From the NCBI GenBank assembly GCA_902788605.1, contig CADAKX010000020.1, positions 1 through 63,138 on the forward strand: DNA of 63,138 nt. Direction: 5' to 3'. Position 1 is the stretch's first letter. Every line of letters starts with the position of its first letter. The position numbers and the translations under genes were made by a program. This DNA is from an uncultured Prevotellaceae bacterium (lineage in GTDB: Bacteria; Bacteroidota; Bacteroidia; Bacteroidales; Bacteroidaceae). This document shows, in pieces, positions 42,095 through 51,008 of the stretch. The notes beneath the pieces were generated by a model. It was not told where the DNA came from, made no database searches, and saw only the letters and a list, made by a program, of their open reading frames with translations.

Positions 42095-43567
42095 TTACTT
42101 TTCTCTGAATTTTCCATAGACCACGCTTACCTTTACGGGGTCATTCGGGTTGTTGGTTCCTCCCACCAGTCGGATACTTGTCAGAGACATGTCGTGGTCG
42201 ACACTTGTTGACGTACTGCTGTTATAGTTTACTGGCACCAGTACCACCTTGTTCCAGTCGGGATGCTCAGCCTCCCAGTTAGGATTCTCTACCATTCCCT
42301 TCTGGCGCATGTTCCAGAGTGTGGTGATAAGATTTGATATGTTGGTGAAATTATAGGTATTGTTGTTCTTGTAGGTACTACCGTTATAATTGTATTTGAC
42401 AATATACGTCAATTTGTTATCTGGCAAATTGTTACCCTCAAAGAACGACTTTAGACTATCTTTCGGTAGCATCAATAGCGTTTGAGGAACACCGAACATA
42501 CGAGTGTCAGTCTTCTGATTATTAAGTCTCTGGAATGTAATTTTAGCAGCAATCAAAGAGTCGCTCTCGTGGCCTTGCTTAATCTTCTTGATGGGTAGTG
42601 CAACCTCTGTAAACAACCCTGCAGGTGTCTTCAGATAAGTATGCTCTTTCTCTGCAGCTAATTTCTCCAGGGCTTTCTTATCGTTTGTTACATAGGTGGT
42701 CTGAAGGACCTCTTTTGTACTAGCCAGTGTAAACGAATAGTTAGCCACGCTATCCTCATCCTGCAATCTGTAGAATGTTCTCAGACCGATGTTGGAGAGT
42801 TTAGAATAGAAGCCGTAACCATCTGCAACTTGGAAGAAGAAGCCCGGACACACGTTGTGACTAAAGGAATAGGAGTTGCGGAAGTACTCAGGATGCTGAT
42901 GATACATGCGGATGAGATACGTACCATAATTATTATAGGTAGTGCCATCGGGTGCAGTATAAGGGGCATTCAATGTGATGCGGATATTATTGAGATAGCT
43001 GCTTTCATCGCGCTCCTCGTCAGTATCCAATTGGTTGAGGAATGTCAGCATCTTACCTTTGTTCAACCCATTCGTTCTCACGAAGTTATTAGCTATAGGA
43101 TCGAAACTTGAGTAATAGCGAGTGCCTTCTTCCAGCGTATTCTGGAGCTCGTAGATTTTCATTTTGACGGACGACAGACTATCCTTAGCGTTGTATGGAC
43201 TTGACACATAAAGGATAATATCGCACGAATCGGCTGCGGCCAAACCATCCTCACCACGGCTTACAAATTTCGAGTCTGGCGAGATAAACATGTCGTCAAG
43301 TACGTGAAACTGTGTTGTAAACTCGCTCTTGACGTCAGCCAGTGTTTCAGGGTCGCGCACACGTCCGAGATAAGAACTGTTGCCCAGCGTGAATACCGAG
43401 TCGGCAATGATAGTACGTGTTGAATCGACCTCAATGTCTTCTGTGGTGATGTCAAGCTGGTCTGTGGCGCTGGTTAATGACTGTCCTATGCCAGCCGTAT
43501 CTTCACTACATGAATAAATGGCCATAACCGTTAGTACGACACCAGCCAAATAGTAGAATCGTTTCAT
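42095..43567 (-). CDS. DUF4270 lipoprotein
   Basis: A 490-residue exported protein of a Bacteroidota-only family. The signal peptide ends in a lipobox-like AIYSCSED with the cysteine at about residue 20. It is followed by the family-typical acidic stretch DIEVDSTRTI and repeated beta-rich segments to the C-terminal SVVYGKFREK. It is probably surface or periplasmic and has no known enzymatic motif. It lies 38 nt after the synthase-like gene and 4 nt before the 42-aa gene. Confidence 0.85.
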   Translation of the reverse strand: MKRFYYLAGVVLTVMAIYSCSEDTAGIGQSLTSATDQLDITTEDIEVDSTRTIIADSVFTLGNSSYLGRVRDPETLADVKSEFTTQFHVLDDMFISPDSKFVSRGEDGLAAADSCDIILYVSSPYNAKDSLSSVKMKIYELQNTLEEGTRYYSSFDPIANNFVRTNGLNKGKMLTFLNQLDTDEERDESSYLNNIRITLNAPYTAPDGTTYNNYGTYLIRMYHQHPEYFRNSYSFSHNVCPGFFFQVADGYGFYSKLSNIGLRTFYRLQDEDSVANYSFTLASTKEVLQTTYVTNDKKALEKLAAEKEHTYLKTPAGLFTEVALPIKKIKQGHESDSLIAAKITFQRLNNQKTDTRMFGVPQTLLMLPKDSLKSFFEGNNLPDNKLTYIVKYNYNGSTYKNNNTYNFTNISNLITTLWNMRQKGMVENPNWEAEHPDWNKVVLVPVNYNSSTSTSVDHDMSLTSIRLVGGTNNPNDPVKVSVVYGKFREK

Positions 43568-43605
43568 TTACGAGTGTATGATATAATAAGTTCAAATATT
43601 GACGA

Positions 43606-44424
43606 TTACTCAGGATCGTCGGGGCTAATTTGATTGAAGAATGCTTCGAAGGCATCACCAAAATCCTCGCCAGGCATGTCAAGCACGGGAATGCCTTTAC
43701 TCTTGGCAAACTTAATATTGGTCTTGCTCACGCCTTTCTCCATAACAGCTACACCGTCACTATAGTCAATAGCTAGCTTTTCCAAATCGTTAAAGGTGAA
43801 GTCATCCTGGTAATCAGTGAGCAGTTCGGGTTTCGCATCGCGGAACTCCAGACACTGTTTGAAGTCAGCACCAAGATCTTTCTTTAGCTTATTGGGATAC
43901 AGAGCTGTAACTACTTTAGTATTTGCGAATGACGGCTCATCCTTATAGGCTGTTTTGATATAAAACGGTACGACATTACTCATCCATCCCTGACATAGAA
44001 TCATATCGGGAATCCAGCGTAATTTCTTTACCGTTTCCAAAACGCCGCGTGCAAAGAAAATAGCACGTTCGCCATTGTCTTCATACTCTTCGCCATTCTC
44101 GTCGAGAGCCATCAAGCGTTTGGTGAAATAGTCGTCATTATCAATGAAATACACTTGTACGCGTGCCGTTGGAATAGAAGCAACCTTAATAATCAGCGGG
44201 TGGTCAGTGTCATTTATGATGAGATTCATACCCGAAAGGCGAATGACCTCATGCAACTGTCCACGGCGCTCATTGATGTTACCCCACTTTGGCATAAACG
44301 TACGAATTTCGTGGTTCCTCTCTTGCATGGCGCGAGGAATTTCGCGACCCATGACGGACATGGTCGTGTCAGGAACATAGGGAGAAATTTCCTGATTGAT
44401 GAATAGAATTTTCTTCTTTGCCAT
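43606..44424 (-). CDS. glycogen/starch synthase-like N-terminal domain protein
   Basis: A 272-residue protein resembling only the N-terminal Rossmann half of GT5 synthases (MAKKKILFINQEISPYVP; WIPDMILCQGWMSNVVPFYIK). The usual KxGGL ADP-glucose loop after the first strand is replaced by DTTMSVMG. The whole C-terminal nucleotide-binding half is missing, so it is unlikely to be a working synthase alone. It is divergent from panC and heads an operon with DUF4270 and a 42-aa protein. The family may have a regulatory or structural role, which is inference. Confidence 0.8.
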   Translation of the reverse strand: MAKKKILFINQEISPYVPDTTMSVMGREIPRAMQERNHEIRTFMPKWGNINERRGQLHEVIRLSGMNLIINDTDHPLIIKVASIPTARVQVYFIDNDDYFTKRLMALDENGEEYEDNGERAIFFARGVLETVKKLRWIPDMILCQGWMSNVVPFYIKTAYKDEPSFANTKVVTALYPNKLKKDLGADFKQCLEFRDAKPELLTDYQDDFTFNDLEKLAIDYSDGVAVMEKGVSKTNIKFAKSKGIPVLDMPGEDFGDAFEAFFNQISPDDPE

Positions 44425-44444
44425 CTTTTTTGGTTTATCACATG

Positions 44445-44452
44445 CAAAGGTA
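44445..44452 (-). promoter_or_regulatory. promoter of synthase-like/DUF4270 unit, -7 box
   Basis: Minus-strand TACCTTTG (plus CAAAGGTA), 20 nt before the ATG at 44424. Confidence 0.75.
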
Positions 44453-44595
44453 CAATTTTTTTTGTATAAAACCTCAAAAAATGTGCGATTTTAGGAAAAA
44501 GTGACATTTAATAGGCTTATTTTTAGCGTTTTTTTTCCATATTTGGGAAAATTGTTGTTATTTTGCACCCTCAAAATGAGAATCATATAGAAAGC

Positions 44596-45450
44596 ATGAA
44601 AGTTTTTAAGAAGATTGTTGACCTGCAAAACGCTCTTTTTGATGAACGCAAACAGGGGAAAAAAGTTGGATTGGTGCCCACGATGGGTGCACTCCATGAA
44701 GGTCACGCATCGCTCGTTAGACGTAGTGTGAGCGAGAATGAAGTTACCGTAGTGTCGGTGTTTGTTAATCCAACGCAGTTTAACGATAAGAATGATTTGA
44801 AAAACTATCCTCGCAATTTGGAGGCAGATTGCGAATTGTTGGAGTCATGTGGCGCAGACTATGTGCTGGCTCCTGAGGTAGATGAGATGTATCCAACACC
44901 CGATACCCGTCATTTTGAATTTCCGCCCGTATCTACTGTGATGGAGGGTGCACATCGTCCTGGCCATTTCAATGGTGTCTGCCAAGTGGTTAGCCGTCTT
45001 TTCTATATTGTGCGTCCCGACAGGGCTTATTTCGGTGAGAAGGACTGGCAACAGATTGCTGTTGTGAAGGCTATGGTACGCCAGTTGGGCTTGGGAGTTC
45101 AGATTGTTGAATGCGACATTGTGCGTGACGAAGACGGTTTGGCTCGTAGTAGTCGAAACACGTTGCTGTCGCCCGATGAGCGTGCTATCGCCCCAACTAT
45201 CTTTAAGGCATTGAAGGATAGTTTGACATATGCCAAGAAGCACACCTTGAAGGAGACTCATGATAAGGTGGTTGCCGATATTAATCAGGTGGATGGTCTT
45301 GACGTAGAGTATTTTTCTATTGTTGATGGCAACACTTTACAGGATGTTGCAAATTGGGAAGATTCTCCCTATATTGTTGGTTGTATTACGGTGTACTGTG
45401 GAAAGACGCCTATTCGTCTTATAGATCATATTAAGTATAAGGAAGTATGA
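44596..45450 (+). CDS. panC: pantothenate synthetase
   Basis: Condenses pantoate and beta-alanine using ATP. The 284-residue protein has [17 protein letters not shown] (HIGH-like motif HEGH near residue 35), FVNPTQF, the pantoate-binding [27 protein letters not shown] and the KMSKS-like [12 protein letters not shown] 44596 ([11 protein letters not shown]) is chosen over an in-frame ATG at 44563. A TTATTTTGCACC stretch at 44557-44567 is a weak promoter candidate. The stop overlaps panD by ATGA. Confidence 0.96.
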   Translation: MKVFKKIVDLQNALFDERKQGKKVGLVPTMGALHEGHASLVRRSVSENEVTVVSVFVNPTQFNDKNDLKNYPRNLEADCELLESCGADYVLAPEVDEMYPTPDTRHFEFPPVSTVMEGAHRPGHFNGVCQVVSRLFYIVRPDRAYFGEKDWQQIAVVKAMVRQLGLGVQIVECDIVRDEDGLARSSRNTLLSPDERAIAPTIFKALKDSLTYAKKHTLKETHDKVVADINQVDGLDVEYFSIVDGNTLQDVANWEDSPYIVGCITVYCGKTPIRLIDHIKYKEV

Positions 45451-45791
45451 TGATAGAGGTATTGAAGTCAAAACTTCATTGTGTTCGTGTGACGGAGGCA
45501 AATCTTAACTATATGGGTAGTATCACCATTGATGAGGATTTGCTGGATGCAGCCAATATGATTGCAGGTGAGAAGGTTCAGATAGTGGATAACAATAATG
45601 GAGAGCGTTTTGAAACCTATATCATCAAGGGTGAGCGTGGTAGCGGCTGTATTTGTCTGAATGGTGCTGCCGCTCGCAAGGTTCAGGTAGGTGATACCGT
45701 GATAATCATCTCCTATGCCCTGATGGATTTTGAGGAAGCAAAGACATTCCAGCCCACAGTGGTATTCCCCAAGGATAACCACGTAATGTAG
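45447..45791 (+). CDS. panD: aspartate 1-decarboxylase
   Basis: Makes beta-alanine from aspartate for PanC. The 114-residue proenzyme has the self-cleavage site YMGSITI: the Gly24-Ser25 bond is cut and the serine becomes the pyruvoyl group. The lysine in [15 protein letters not shown] and the Tyr in the later YALMDFEEA are family residues. ATG 45447 is coupled to panC, and ATG 45450 is equally possible. A strong hairpin terminator follows. With panC this gives two steps of pantothenate synthesis. panB is not in the window. Confidence 0.96.
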   Translation: MMIEVLKSKLHCVRVTEANLNYMGSITIDEDLLDAANMIAGEKVQIVDNNNGERFETYIIKGERGSGCICLNGAAARKVQVGDTVIIISYALMDFEEAKTFQPTVVFPKDNHVM

Positions 45792-45814
45792 GACTTTCTT
45801 AAGTATATAAAAAT

Positions 45815-45855
45815 AAGCGGGTGCAATATTTCGATGTTGCACCCGCTTGTTTTCT
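45815..45855. terminator. terminator between panD and TlpA-like gene
   Basis: A 12-bp perfect stem AAGCGGGTGCAA / TTGCACCCGCTT, followed by GTTTTCTT on the plus strand and preceded by an A-rich run, so it can work both ways. Confidence 0.88.
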
Positions 45856-45870
45856 TATTATGTGCTTCCT

Positions 45871-46962
45871 TTATTTCAACTTCTCGCTGACGAACGCTGC
45901 CAGTTCCTCACCGCGCAAGCCCTTCTTCAGAATGGTGCCGTCCTGGCTAACCACGACGGTGAAGGGGATGGCACGTACACCAAAGCTCTGAGCAATGGCC
46001 GATGCGCCGCCCTTAAGGTCAGACATCTGAGGCCATGTGAGTTGCAACTCTTGGATGCAGGCAGCCCAATCCTCTTTATTGTCGTCAAGAGAGATGCCCA
46101 CGATACCAAATCCCTTGTCTTTGTTCTCGGTCAGCATCTTCTTCATAGCAGGCATTTCCTCGCGACAAGGTCCACACCATGATGCCCAGAAGTCAATGAC
46201 GGTAATTTTGTTGTTCTTGATTTCGCTGATGATGCTGATATCCTTACCCTCGGGAGTCTGCATGGTAAAATCAGGAATCACGTCACCTTCTTCTGTTGAG
46301 AAGGTTGCTTCAAGCATTTTCAGGATATCCTTGATGGCCTGTCGTTTCTGGAATTCTGCTGGCATCTTGGCAATGTATTCCTTCAGTTCGTCTTTTTTGA
46401 AGACGTCTCCGTAGGCCATCCCGCTGATGAGCATGTAACCCAGTTCGTTGTCCAGGTTCTTGATGGCAATCTCTACAGCGCTCTTGTTCATTTCTTCCTG
46501 CAGAGCGTTGTATTGATCGTATATAGCCTTTTGCTGCTCCTCGTTTGTGTCCTGATTGTTGAGTTTAGAAAGCAACGTATCAACTTTTCTTCGGAACTCA
46601 GTTTGTTTCACGTTCATTTCCTGCAGGGCGTCGTTGGCTGTTGTTCCAGACACTTCAGCTACACCGTTGGCATAGAGGTTGATGTGGATGGTGCCAGGCT
46701 CTGCGAAGAATAAGGTTGATGCGCCAGTCTTCGGTGCTGTCAAGAAGTAACATACAACAGAGTCTGCCTGACCACTCCATTCAAACTCACCCGCCTTGAC
46801 GATGAGTGTATCAACTGGAGCAGGAGCATTCTTGAAGATCAAGATGGTGTCTCCATCTTTCATGCCTTCGGCAGCACCTTCTAATTTGAATTCGTTAGAA
46901 TGGCAAGCCGACATGACCAGAGCTGTGAAAGCCAGTCCGATGAAAAGTCTTAGTTGTTTCAT
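45871..46962 (-). CDS. TlpA-like thioredoxin lipoprotein with DUF4369
   Basis: A periplasm-facing thiol-disulfide protein. The 363-residue sequence has a lipoprotein signal (LVMSACHS, Cys at about 20), an N-terminal DUF4369 beta-domain (about 25-130), a helical linker with EEQQKAIYDQYNALQEEM, and a C-terminal AhpC/thioredoxin domain. The active site there is FWASWCGPCREEMP (about 262-275), with the cis-Pro loop GVRAIPFTVVV. The architecture is common in Bacteroidota and the substrates are unknown. It starts 3 nt after prs on the same strand. Confidence 0.9.
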   Translation of the reverse strand: MKQLRLFIGLAFTALVMSACHSNEFKLEGAAEGMKDGDTILIFKNAPAPVDTLIVKAGEFEWSGQADSVVCYFLTAPKTGASTLFFAEPGTIHINLYANGVAEVSGTTANDALQEMNVKQTEFRRKVDTLLSKLNNQDTNEEQQKAIYDQYNALQEEMNKSAVEIAIKNLDNELGYMLISGMAYGDVFKKDELKEYIAKMPAEFQKRQAIKDILKMLEATFSTEEGDVIPDFTMQTPEGKDISIISEIKNNKITVIDFWASWCGPCREEMPAMKKMLTENKDKGFGIVGISLDDNKEDWAACIQELQLTWPQMSDLKGGASAIAQSFGVRAIPFTVVVSQDGTILKKGLRGEELAAFVSEKLK

Positions 46963-46965
46963 AAT

Positions 46966-47904
46966 TTATACGATGTATTGGTCGCTAATGCTTTCGTTCT
47001 CAATCACCCTACGGATGGTCTCGGCAAACATCTCAGCAACGCTAATCTGCTTCACCTTGGCGCAACGCTGGGTATAGGGGATAGAGTCGGTAAAGACAAT
47101 CTCGCAGAGTGCTGACTCCTGTACTCGGTCACTTGCAGGACCACTCATCACACAGTGAGAAGCACAAGCACGTACGCTCTTGGCACCAGCCTCCATCATG
47201 ATGTCGGCAGCCTTGGTGATAGTGCCTGCGGTGTCTACCATATCGTCTATAATAACCACATTCTTACCTTCCACATCACCAATAATCTGCATTGTAGCCA
47301 CTACATTTGCACGTGCACGTGTTTTGTTGCACAGTACCAGTGGGCAACCCAGATATTTGGCGTAGGTATTGGCACGCTTAGAACCGCCTACGTCGGGAGA
47401 AGCAATGACCAGGTTGTCCAGTTTTAAGCTCTGCAGATAGGGAAGCAGTACGCCCGAAGCGTACAGATGGTCAACGGGAACATCGAAGAAACCCTGAATC
47501 TGGTCGGCGTGCAGGTCCATTGTAATGACGCGGTTTACGCCAGCCGTACTCAGGAGGTCTGCCACCAGTTTAGCACCGATGCTCACACGTGGTTTGTCCT
47601 TGCGATCTTGACGAGCCCATCCGAAATAAGGAATCACGGCATTGATGGTGCGGGCCGATGCGCGTTTGGCGGCGTCAATCATCAGCAAAAGCTCCATCAG
47701 GTTGTCGCTATTGGGGAATGTGCTTTGTACCAGGAAAATGTCGCGTCCGCGGATAGATTCCTCATAGGATACGGCAAACTCGCCATCAGAGAACTTAGTG
47801 ATTTGCAGCTTTCCCAGCGGGCATCCCAGACTCTGGCAAATTTTCTCTGCCAGATATCTTGTGGCTGTGCCTGAGAAGACCATGTAAGAATTTTGTGTAG
47901 TCAT
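46966..47904 (-). CDS. prs: ribose-phosphate pyrophosphokinase
   Basis: Makes PRPP from ribose 5-phosphate and ATP for purine, pyrimidine, histidine and NAD synthesis. The 312-residue enzyme has the FSDGEFAVSYEESIRG region, the ATP-binding YFGWARQDRKDKPR, the signature DLHADQIQGFFDVPVDHLYA, and the PRPP loop VVIIDDMVDTAGTI. It is cotranscribed with the TlpA-like gene (3 nt) and possibly with the upstream ThiE-like gene (30 nt). Confidence 0.96.
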   Translation of the reverse strand: MTTQNSYMVFSGTATRYLAEKICQSLGCPLGKLQITKFSDGEFAVSYEESIRGRDIFLVQSTFPNSDNLMELLLMIDAAKRASARTINAVIPYFGWARQDRKDKPRVSIGAKLVADLLSTAGVNRVITMDLHADQIQGFFDVPVDHLYASGVLLPYLQSLKLDNLVIASPDVGGSKRANTYAKYLGCPLVLCNKTRARANVVATMQIIGDVEGKNVVIIDDMVDTAGTITKAADIMMEAGAKSVRACASHCVMSGPASDRVQESALCEIVFTDSIPYTQRCAKVKQISVAEMFAETIRRVIENESISDQYIV

Positions 47905-47934
47905 TGTAATATTTGGTTCGTAAAAAGTTTCTTT

Positions 47935-48543
47935 TCAGCTAACGGCCTTTTGCCATTTCTTGAAGTGACCAATCAGGTCTTTGTAATCCTGTTCCTGATG
48001 AATATTGAAACGATTCCACAGGTCACCGCAGATACAAACACCGCCAAATCCCAGATCTTTCACCATGCGGATGTTATCAAGGTTGAGTCCTCCCAGCGCA
48101 TAGACATGGCGGTCTATCAGTCCCTGCTTGGCAGCAGCACGCAAGTCCTCTTCCGTAAACGACTGTGTGTCGTTGGGATTGCTTTGGCTGTCGAAGATGT
48201 TCTGCAGAAACACATAGCTGGCTTTCTTCTTGCACTCCTGCAACTGGTCCAGCGAACGGCAAGTGCAACTGAAGTCACCGCGATAACCATAGGGCAATTC
48301 TGTGTCGAGTGTGTCCAGATGAATGCTTTTTAATCCAAACTCCTCGCGCAGATAGAAGTGATCGTGCACGGTGATTCGCTTGTAATATTCGTCAGAAAGT
48401 AGGGTGAGTAGCCTTTCGGAGTAGACAGGTTCCGAGTTAGGCTTATATAGATGAAGATTCTCCAGCCCTTCTTCAAAGAGGGTGGTGAGAATCTTGTCTT
48501 CCTCCACGAAAAACGTGGCCTTTGTCATGATGATCAGTTTCAT
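47935..48543 (-). CDS. thiamine-phosphate-synthase-like (ThiE/TenI) protein
   Basis: A 202-residue TIM-barrel protein resembling ThiE/TenI: the phosphate-binding end YALGGLNLDNIRMVKDLGFGGV is present. The pyrimidine-binding residues and the usual HLGQ.D motif of ThiE are altered (KSIHLDTLDTELPYGYRG). A dedicated thiazole or regulatory TenI-like role fits better than active ThiE. ATG 48543 is preferred over TTG 48549. It lies after tRNA-Arg and its terminator and 30 nt before prs. No other thiamine genes or TPP riboswitch are near. Confidence 0.72.
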   Translation of the reverse strand: MKLIIMTKATFFVEEDKILTTLFEEGLENLHLYKPNSEPVYSERLLTLLSDEYYKRITVHDHFYLREEFGLKSIHLDTLDTELPYGYRGDFSCTCRSLDQLQECKKKASYVFLQNIFDSQSNPNDTQSFTEEDLRAAAKQGLIDRHVYALGGLNLDNIRMVKDLGFGGVCICGDLWNRFNIHQEQDYKDLIGHFKKWQKAVS

Positions 48544-48563
48544 CTGCAAACCTCTTGTTAATG

Positions 48564-48597
48564 AAAAAGCCCCGTCATCCTAAAGAATTTGGGGCTT
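48564..48597 (-). terminator. terminator after tRNA-Arg
   Basis: A 7-bp GC-rich stem AAGCCCC / GGGGCTT with a 17-nt loop, followed on the minus strand by T5. It lies 12 nt past the tRNA-Arg 3' end. Confidence 0.75.
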
Positions 48598-48608
48598 ATG
48601 TTAAGAAG

Positions 48609-48682
48609 TGATTCCGTTGGGATTCGAACCCAAGGCCCACAGCTTAGAAGGCTGTTGCTCTATCCAACTGAGCTACGGAACC
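48609..48682 (-). tRNA. tRNA-Arg (UCU anticodon)
   Basis: 74 nt on the minus strand. Acceptor GGTTCCG/CGGAATC with one G-U pair, anticodon stem ACAGC/GCTGT, loop CTTCTAA (anticodon TCT), T arm TTGGG-TTCGAAT-CCCAA. CCA is not encoded. It has its own promoter and terminator. Confidence 0.96.
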
Positions 48683-48717
48683 ATCCTTGCATAGGGGATG
48701 TGCCCGAATTGCGAGTG

Positions 48718-48749
48718 CAAAGTTACTGCTTTTTTATGAAATAGCCAAA
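48718..48749 (-). promoter_or_regulatory. tRNA-Arg promoter
   Basis: -7 TAACTTTG (plus CAAAGTTA 48718-48725) and -33 TTTG (plus CAAA 48746-48749), exactly 20 bp apart, about 35 nt before the tRNA. Confidence 0.82.
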
Positions 48750-48770
48750 TTTTATGCAGTAAATCTATTG

Positions 48771-50699
48771 TTATCTATGCTTTTTGGGCTTCCCGTGTGC
48801 AGTTTGTTTTGACGGTTGACCGTCTCGCCTTGACTGTTGAGTGTTTTGTGCGGGTGCATTTCGCCTCGGCTGAGAAGCGTATGGCATCGGTGTGTTAAAC
48901 AACTGTCGAATCAGGTCTGGACGTCCTATGCGCTTAAGACTCTGTTCTATACCTCGTCGTTCTTCCGGTTTGTACCAGAAGAAATATTGACGCTGTGCCT
49001 GTTTTTCCCGTGGAGTCTTGGCAGAGAACACCGGTTCCAGTGTATAGGGGTGATACCCCGTGTACCACGCTTCGGTGGCCACCGTCATTGGTGTTGGAGT
49101 GAAGTCTTGCACCTGCTCCAGTTGGAAGTCCATATTTTTTGTCAGTACAGCCAACTCAGCCATATCCTCTTCGTGGCAGCCAGGGTGGCTGCTGATGAAG
49201 TAGGGGATAATTTGCTGTCGCAAGTTCTCCTCGCGGTTGATGCGGTCGAAGATTCTCTTGAATTCCCCGAATTGTGCAAATGGCGGCTTACGCATCAGCA
49301 TCAATACCCGGTCGCTGGTATGCTCAGGGGCTACCTTCAGGCGTCCGCTCACGTGATTACAGATTAGTTCCCGTGTATATTCTTTAGCCGACTGGTTGGC
49401 AGCCTCGTCCTTCCCTTTATATAATAAGAGGTCGTATCTCACACCACTACCAATAAAGCTCTTTTTGATGCCTGGCACAGCATCGACGGCTCGATAGAGG
49501 TCTAACAACTGCTGGTGACTGGTGTTCAGGTTAGGGCACACCTGAGGGTGGATGCAACTGGGACGCTTACATTTCTCACAGGCGTTGAGGTTGCGTCCAT
49601 GCATACCATACATGTTGGCACTTGGTCCGCCCACGTCACTCAGATATCCCTTAAAGTCAGGCATCTGTACCACCTGCTTCACTTCTTTCAGTACACTCTC
49701 TTTCGAGCGGCAGGCGATGAACTTGCCCTGGTGTGCCGAGATGGTACAGAAGGCGCATCCTCCGAAACATCCACGGTGGATGTTGACAGAGAACTTAATC
49801 ATGTCGTAGGCGGGAATGCGCTTACCCTTGTATTTGGGATGCGGTTGACGCGTATAGGGTAGGTCAAACGATGCGTCGAGTTCATCGGTAGTCATAGGCG
49901 GGTAGGGCGGGTTCACCACCACATACTGATGGCCCACCTGTTGAATCAGCCTTTGTGCATGCATCATGTTCGACTGCTCCTCGATATGTCTGAAATTCTC
50001 GGCCTGTGCTTTTTTGTTCTGCAGACATTCCTCGTGGCTATGGAGAACGATATCTGTGTCCTTGGGCTTGATATCTTTGGTGATATAGACCGTTTGAGGC
50101 AGGTTGTAGAGGTCAGTCACCTGACATCCCTCCGCTAACTTATTGGCAATCTCGACGATGGTCTTCTCACCCATGCCATAGCTGATGATGTCGCCCCCGC
50201 TATCCAGAAGGATGCTTGGGCGTAGTTTGTCCTGCCAGTAGTCATAGTGAGTCAGACGACGCAACGAAGCCTCGATGCCTCCTAGTACGACGGGCACATC
50301 AGGATAGAGCTGCTTCAGGATCTTTGTATAGACTATGGTCGGATACTCCGGACGCATGTCGTGTCGTCCGTCTGGCGTGTAGGCGTCCTCCGAGCGTAAA
50401 CGTCGTGCTGCCGTATATTTGTTGACCATCGAGTCCATGCAGCCAGGCGAGATACCGAAGAAGAGACGCGGGCGCCCCAACTTCTTGAAGTCACGATAGT
50501 CGCCGTGCCAGTCGGGCTGTGGCACAATAGCCACCCGGTAGCCAGCCGCCTCGAGCACGCGCCCGATGACAGCTGCGCCAAACGACGGATGATCTACGTA
50601 TGCGTCCCCCGAAAAGAGGATGACGTCCACGTAGTCCCAGCCACGCAGTTCAAGCTCCTTTTTTGTTGTAGGAAGAAAATCAGTCAGCCGATACTCCAT
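48771..50699 (-). CDS. ygiQ: YgiQ-family radical SAM protein
   Basis: A radical SAM enzyme of unknown reaction. The 642-residue protein has the N-terminal YgiQ domain (DVILFSGDAYVDHPSFG; GGIEASLRRLTHYDYW). The radical SAM core has the cluster motif HRGCFGGCAFCTISAHQG (CxxxCxxC, about residue 316), and a further cysteine set CEKCKRPSCIHPQVC lies near residue 385. The tail after about residue 605 is basic and low-complexity (PSKQTAHGKPKKHR), probably RNA- or nucleic-acid-binding by charge. It is the last gene of the five-gene operon and its start overlaps the 108-aa gene by 20 nt. Confidence 0.92.
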   Translation of the reverse strand: MEYRLTDFLPTTKKELELRGWDYVDVILFSGDAYVDHPSFGAAVIGRVLEAAGYRVAIVPQPDWHGDYRDFKKLGRPRLFFGISPGCMDSMVNKYTAARRLRSEDAYTPDGRHDMRPEYPTIVYTKILKQLYPDVPVVLGGIEASLRRLTHYDYWQDKLRPSILLDSGGDIISYGMGEKTIVEIANKLAEGCQVTDLYNLPQTVYITKDIKPKDTDIVLHSHEECLQNKKAQAENFRHIEEQSNMMHAQRLIQQVGHQYVVVNPPYPPMTTDELDASFDLPYTRQPHPKYKGKRIPAYDMIKFSVNIHRGCFGGCAFCTISAHQGKFIACRSKESVLKEVKQVVQMPDFKGYLSDVGGPSANMYGMHGRNLNACEKCKRPSCIHPQVCPNLNTSHQQLLDLYRAVDAVPGIKKSFIGSGVRYDLLLYKGKDEAANQSAKEYTRELICNHVSGRLKVAPEHTSDRVLMLMRKPPFAQFGEFKRIFDRINREENLRQQIIPYFISSHPGCHEEDMAELAVLTKNMDFQLEQVQDFTPTPMTVATEAWYTGYHPYTLEPVFSAKTPREKQAQRQYFFWYKPEERRGIEQSLKRIGRPDLIRQLFNTPMPYASQPRRNAPAQNTQQSRRDGQPSKQTAHGKPKKHR

Positions 50700-51006
50700 T
50701 CTCCTCCTTTTCCTGCTTTTCTTTCCATTCCTTGTAGGCCGTCATCAGGTTCTGCAGTCCAATGGCCTTCATGTTGGGGTGATAGATGACGTCCAGACAA
50801 AGGTCCAACAATTGCTTGTCGCGACCAGCTTCCGACTCCAACAGAGAGCGGATATTCAGTTTCAGTTTGTCGAGCACAGGCTCGTCGATATATCCATTCG
50901 AATCAATCAGGTCGCGCAGCAGTTGGTACTGGTCGATAGTTGCCAGATGCTGTTCGCTGATTTCGATGCTTCTTGTACCCGAAGCGTTTGCTTGAATTTT
51001 CTTCAT
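50680..51006 (-). CDS. 108-residue uncharacterised protein
   Basis: A predicted cytoplasmic, mostly helical acidic protein (MKKIQANASGTRSIEISEQH to the charged tail KEWKEKQEKEENGVSAD). It has no signal peptide, membrane segment or recognised motif. It starts 2 nt after the amidase-like gene and overlaps ygiQ by 20 nt, so translation is probably coupled to both. I do not recognise the family. Confidence 0.75.
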   Translation of the reverse strand: MKKIQANASGTRSIEISEQHLATIDQYQLLRDLIDSNGYIDEPVLDKLKLNIRSLLESEAGRDKQLLDLCLDVIYHPNMKAIGLQNLMTAYKEWKEKQEKEENGVSAD

Positions 51007-51008
51007 AA

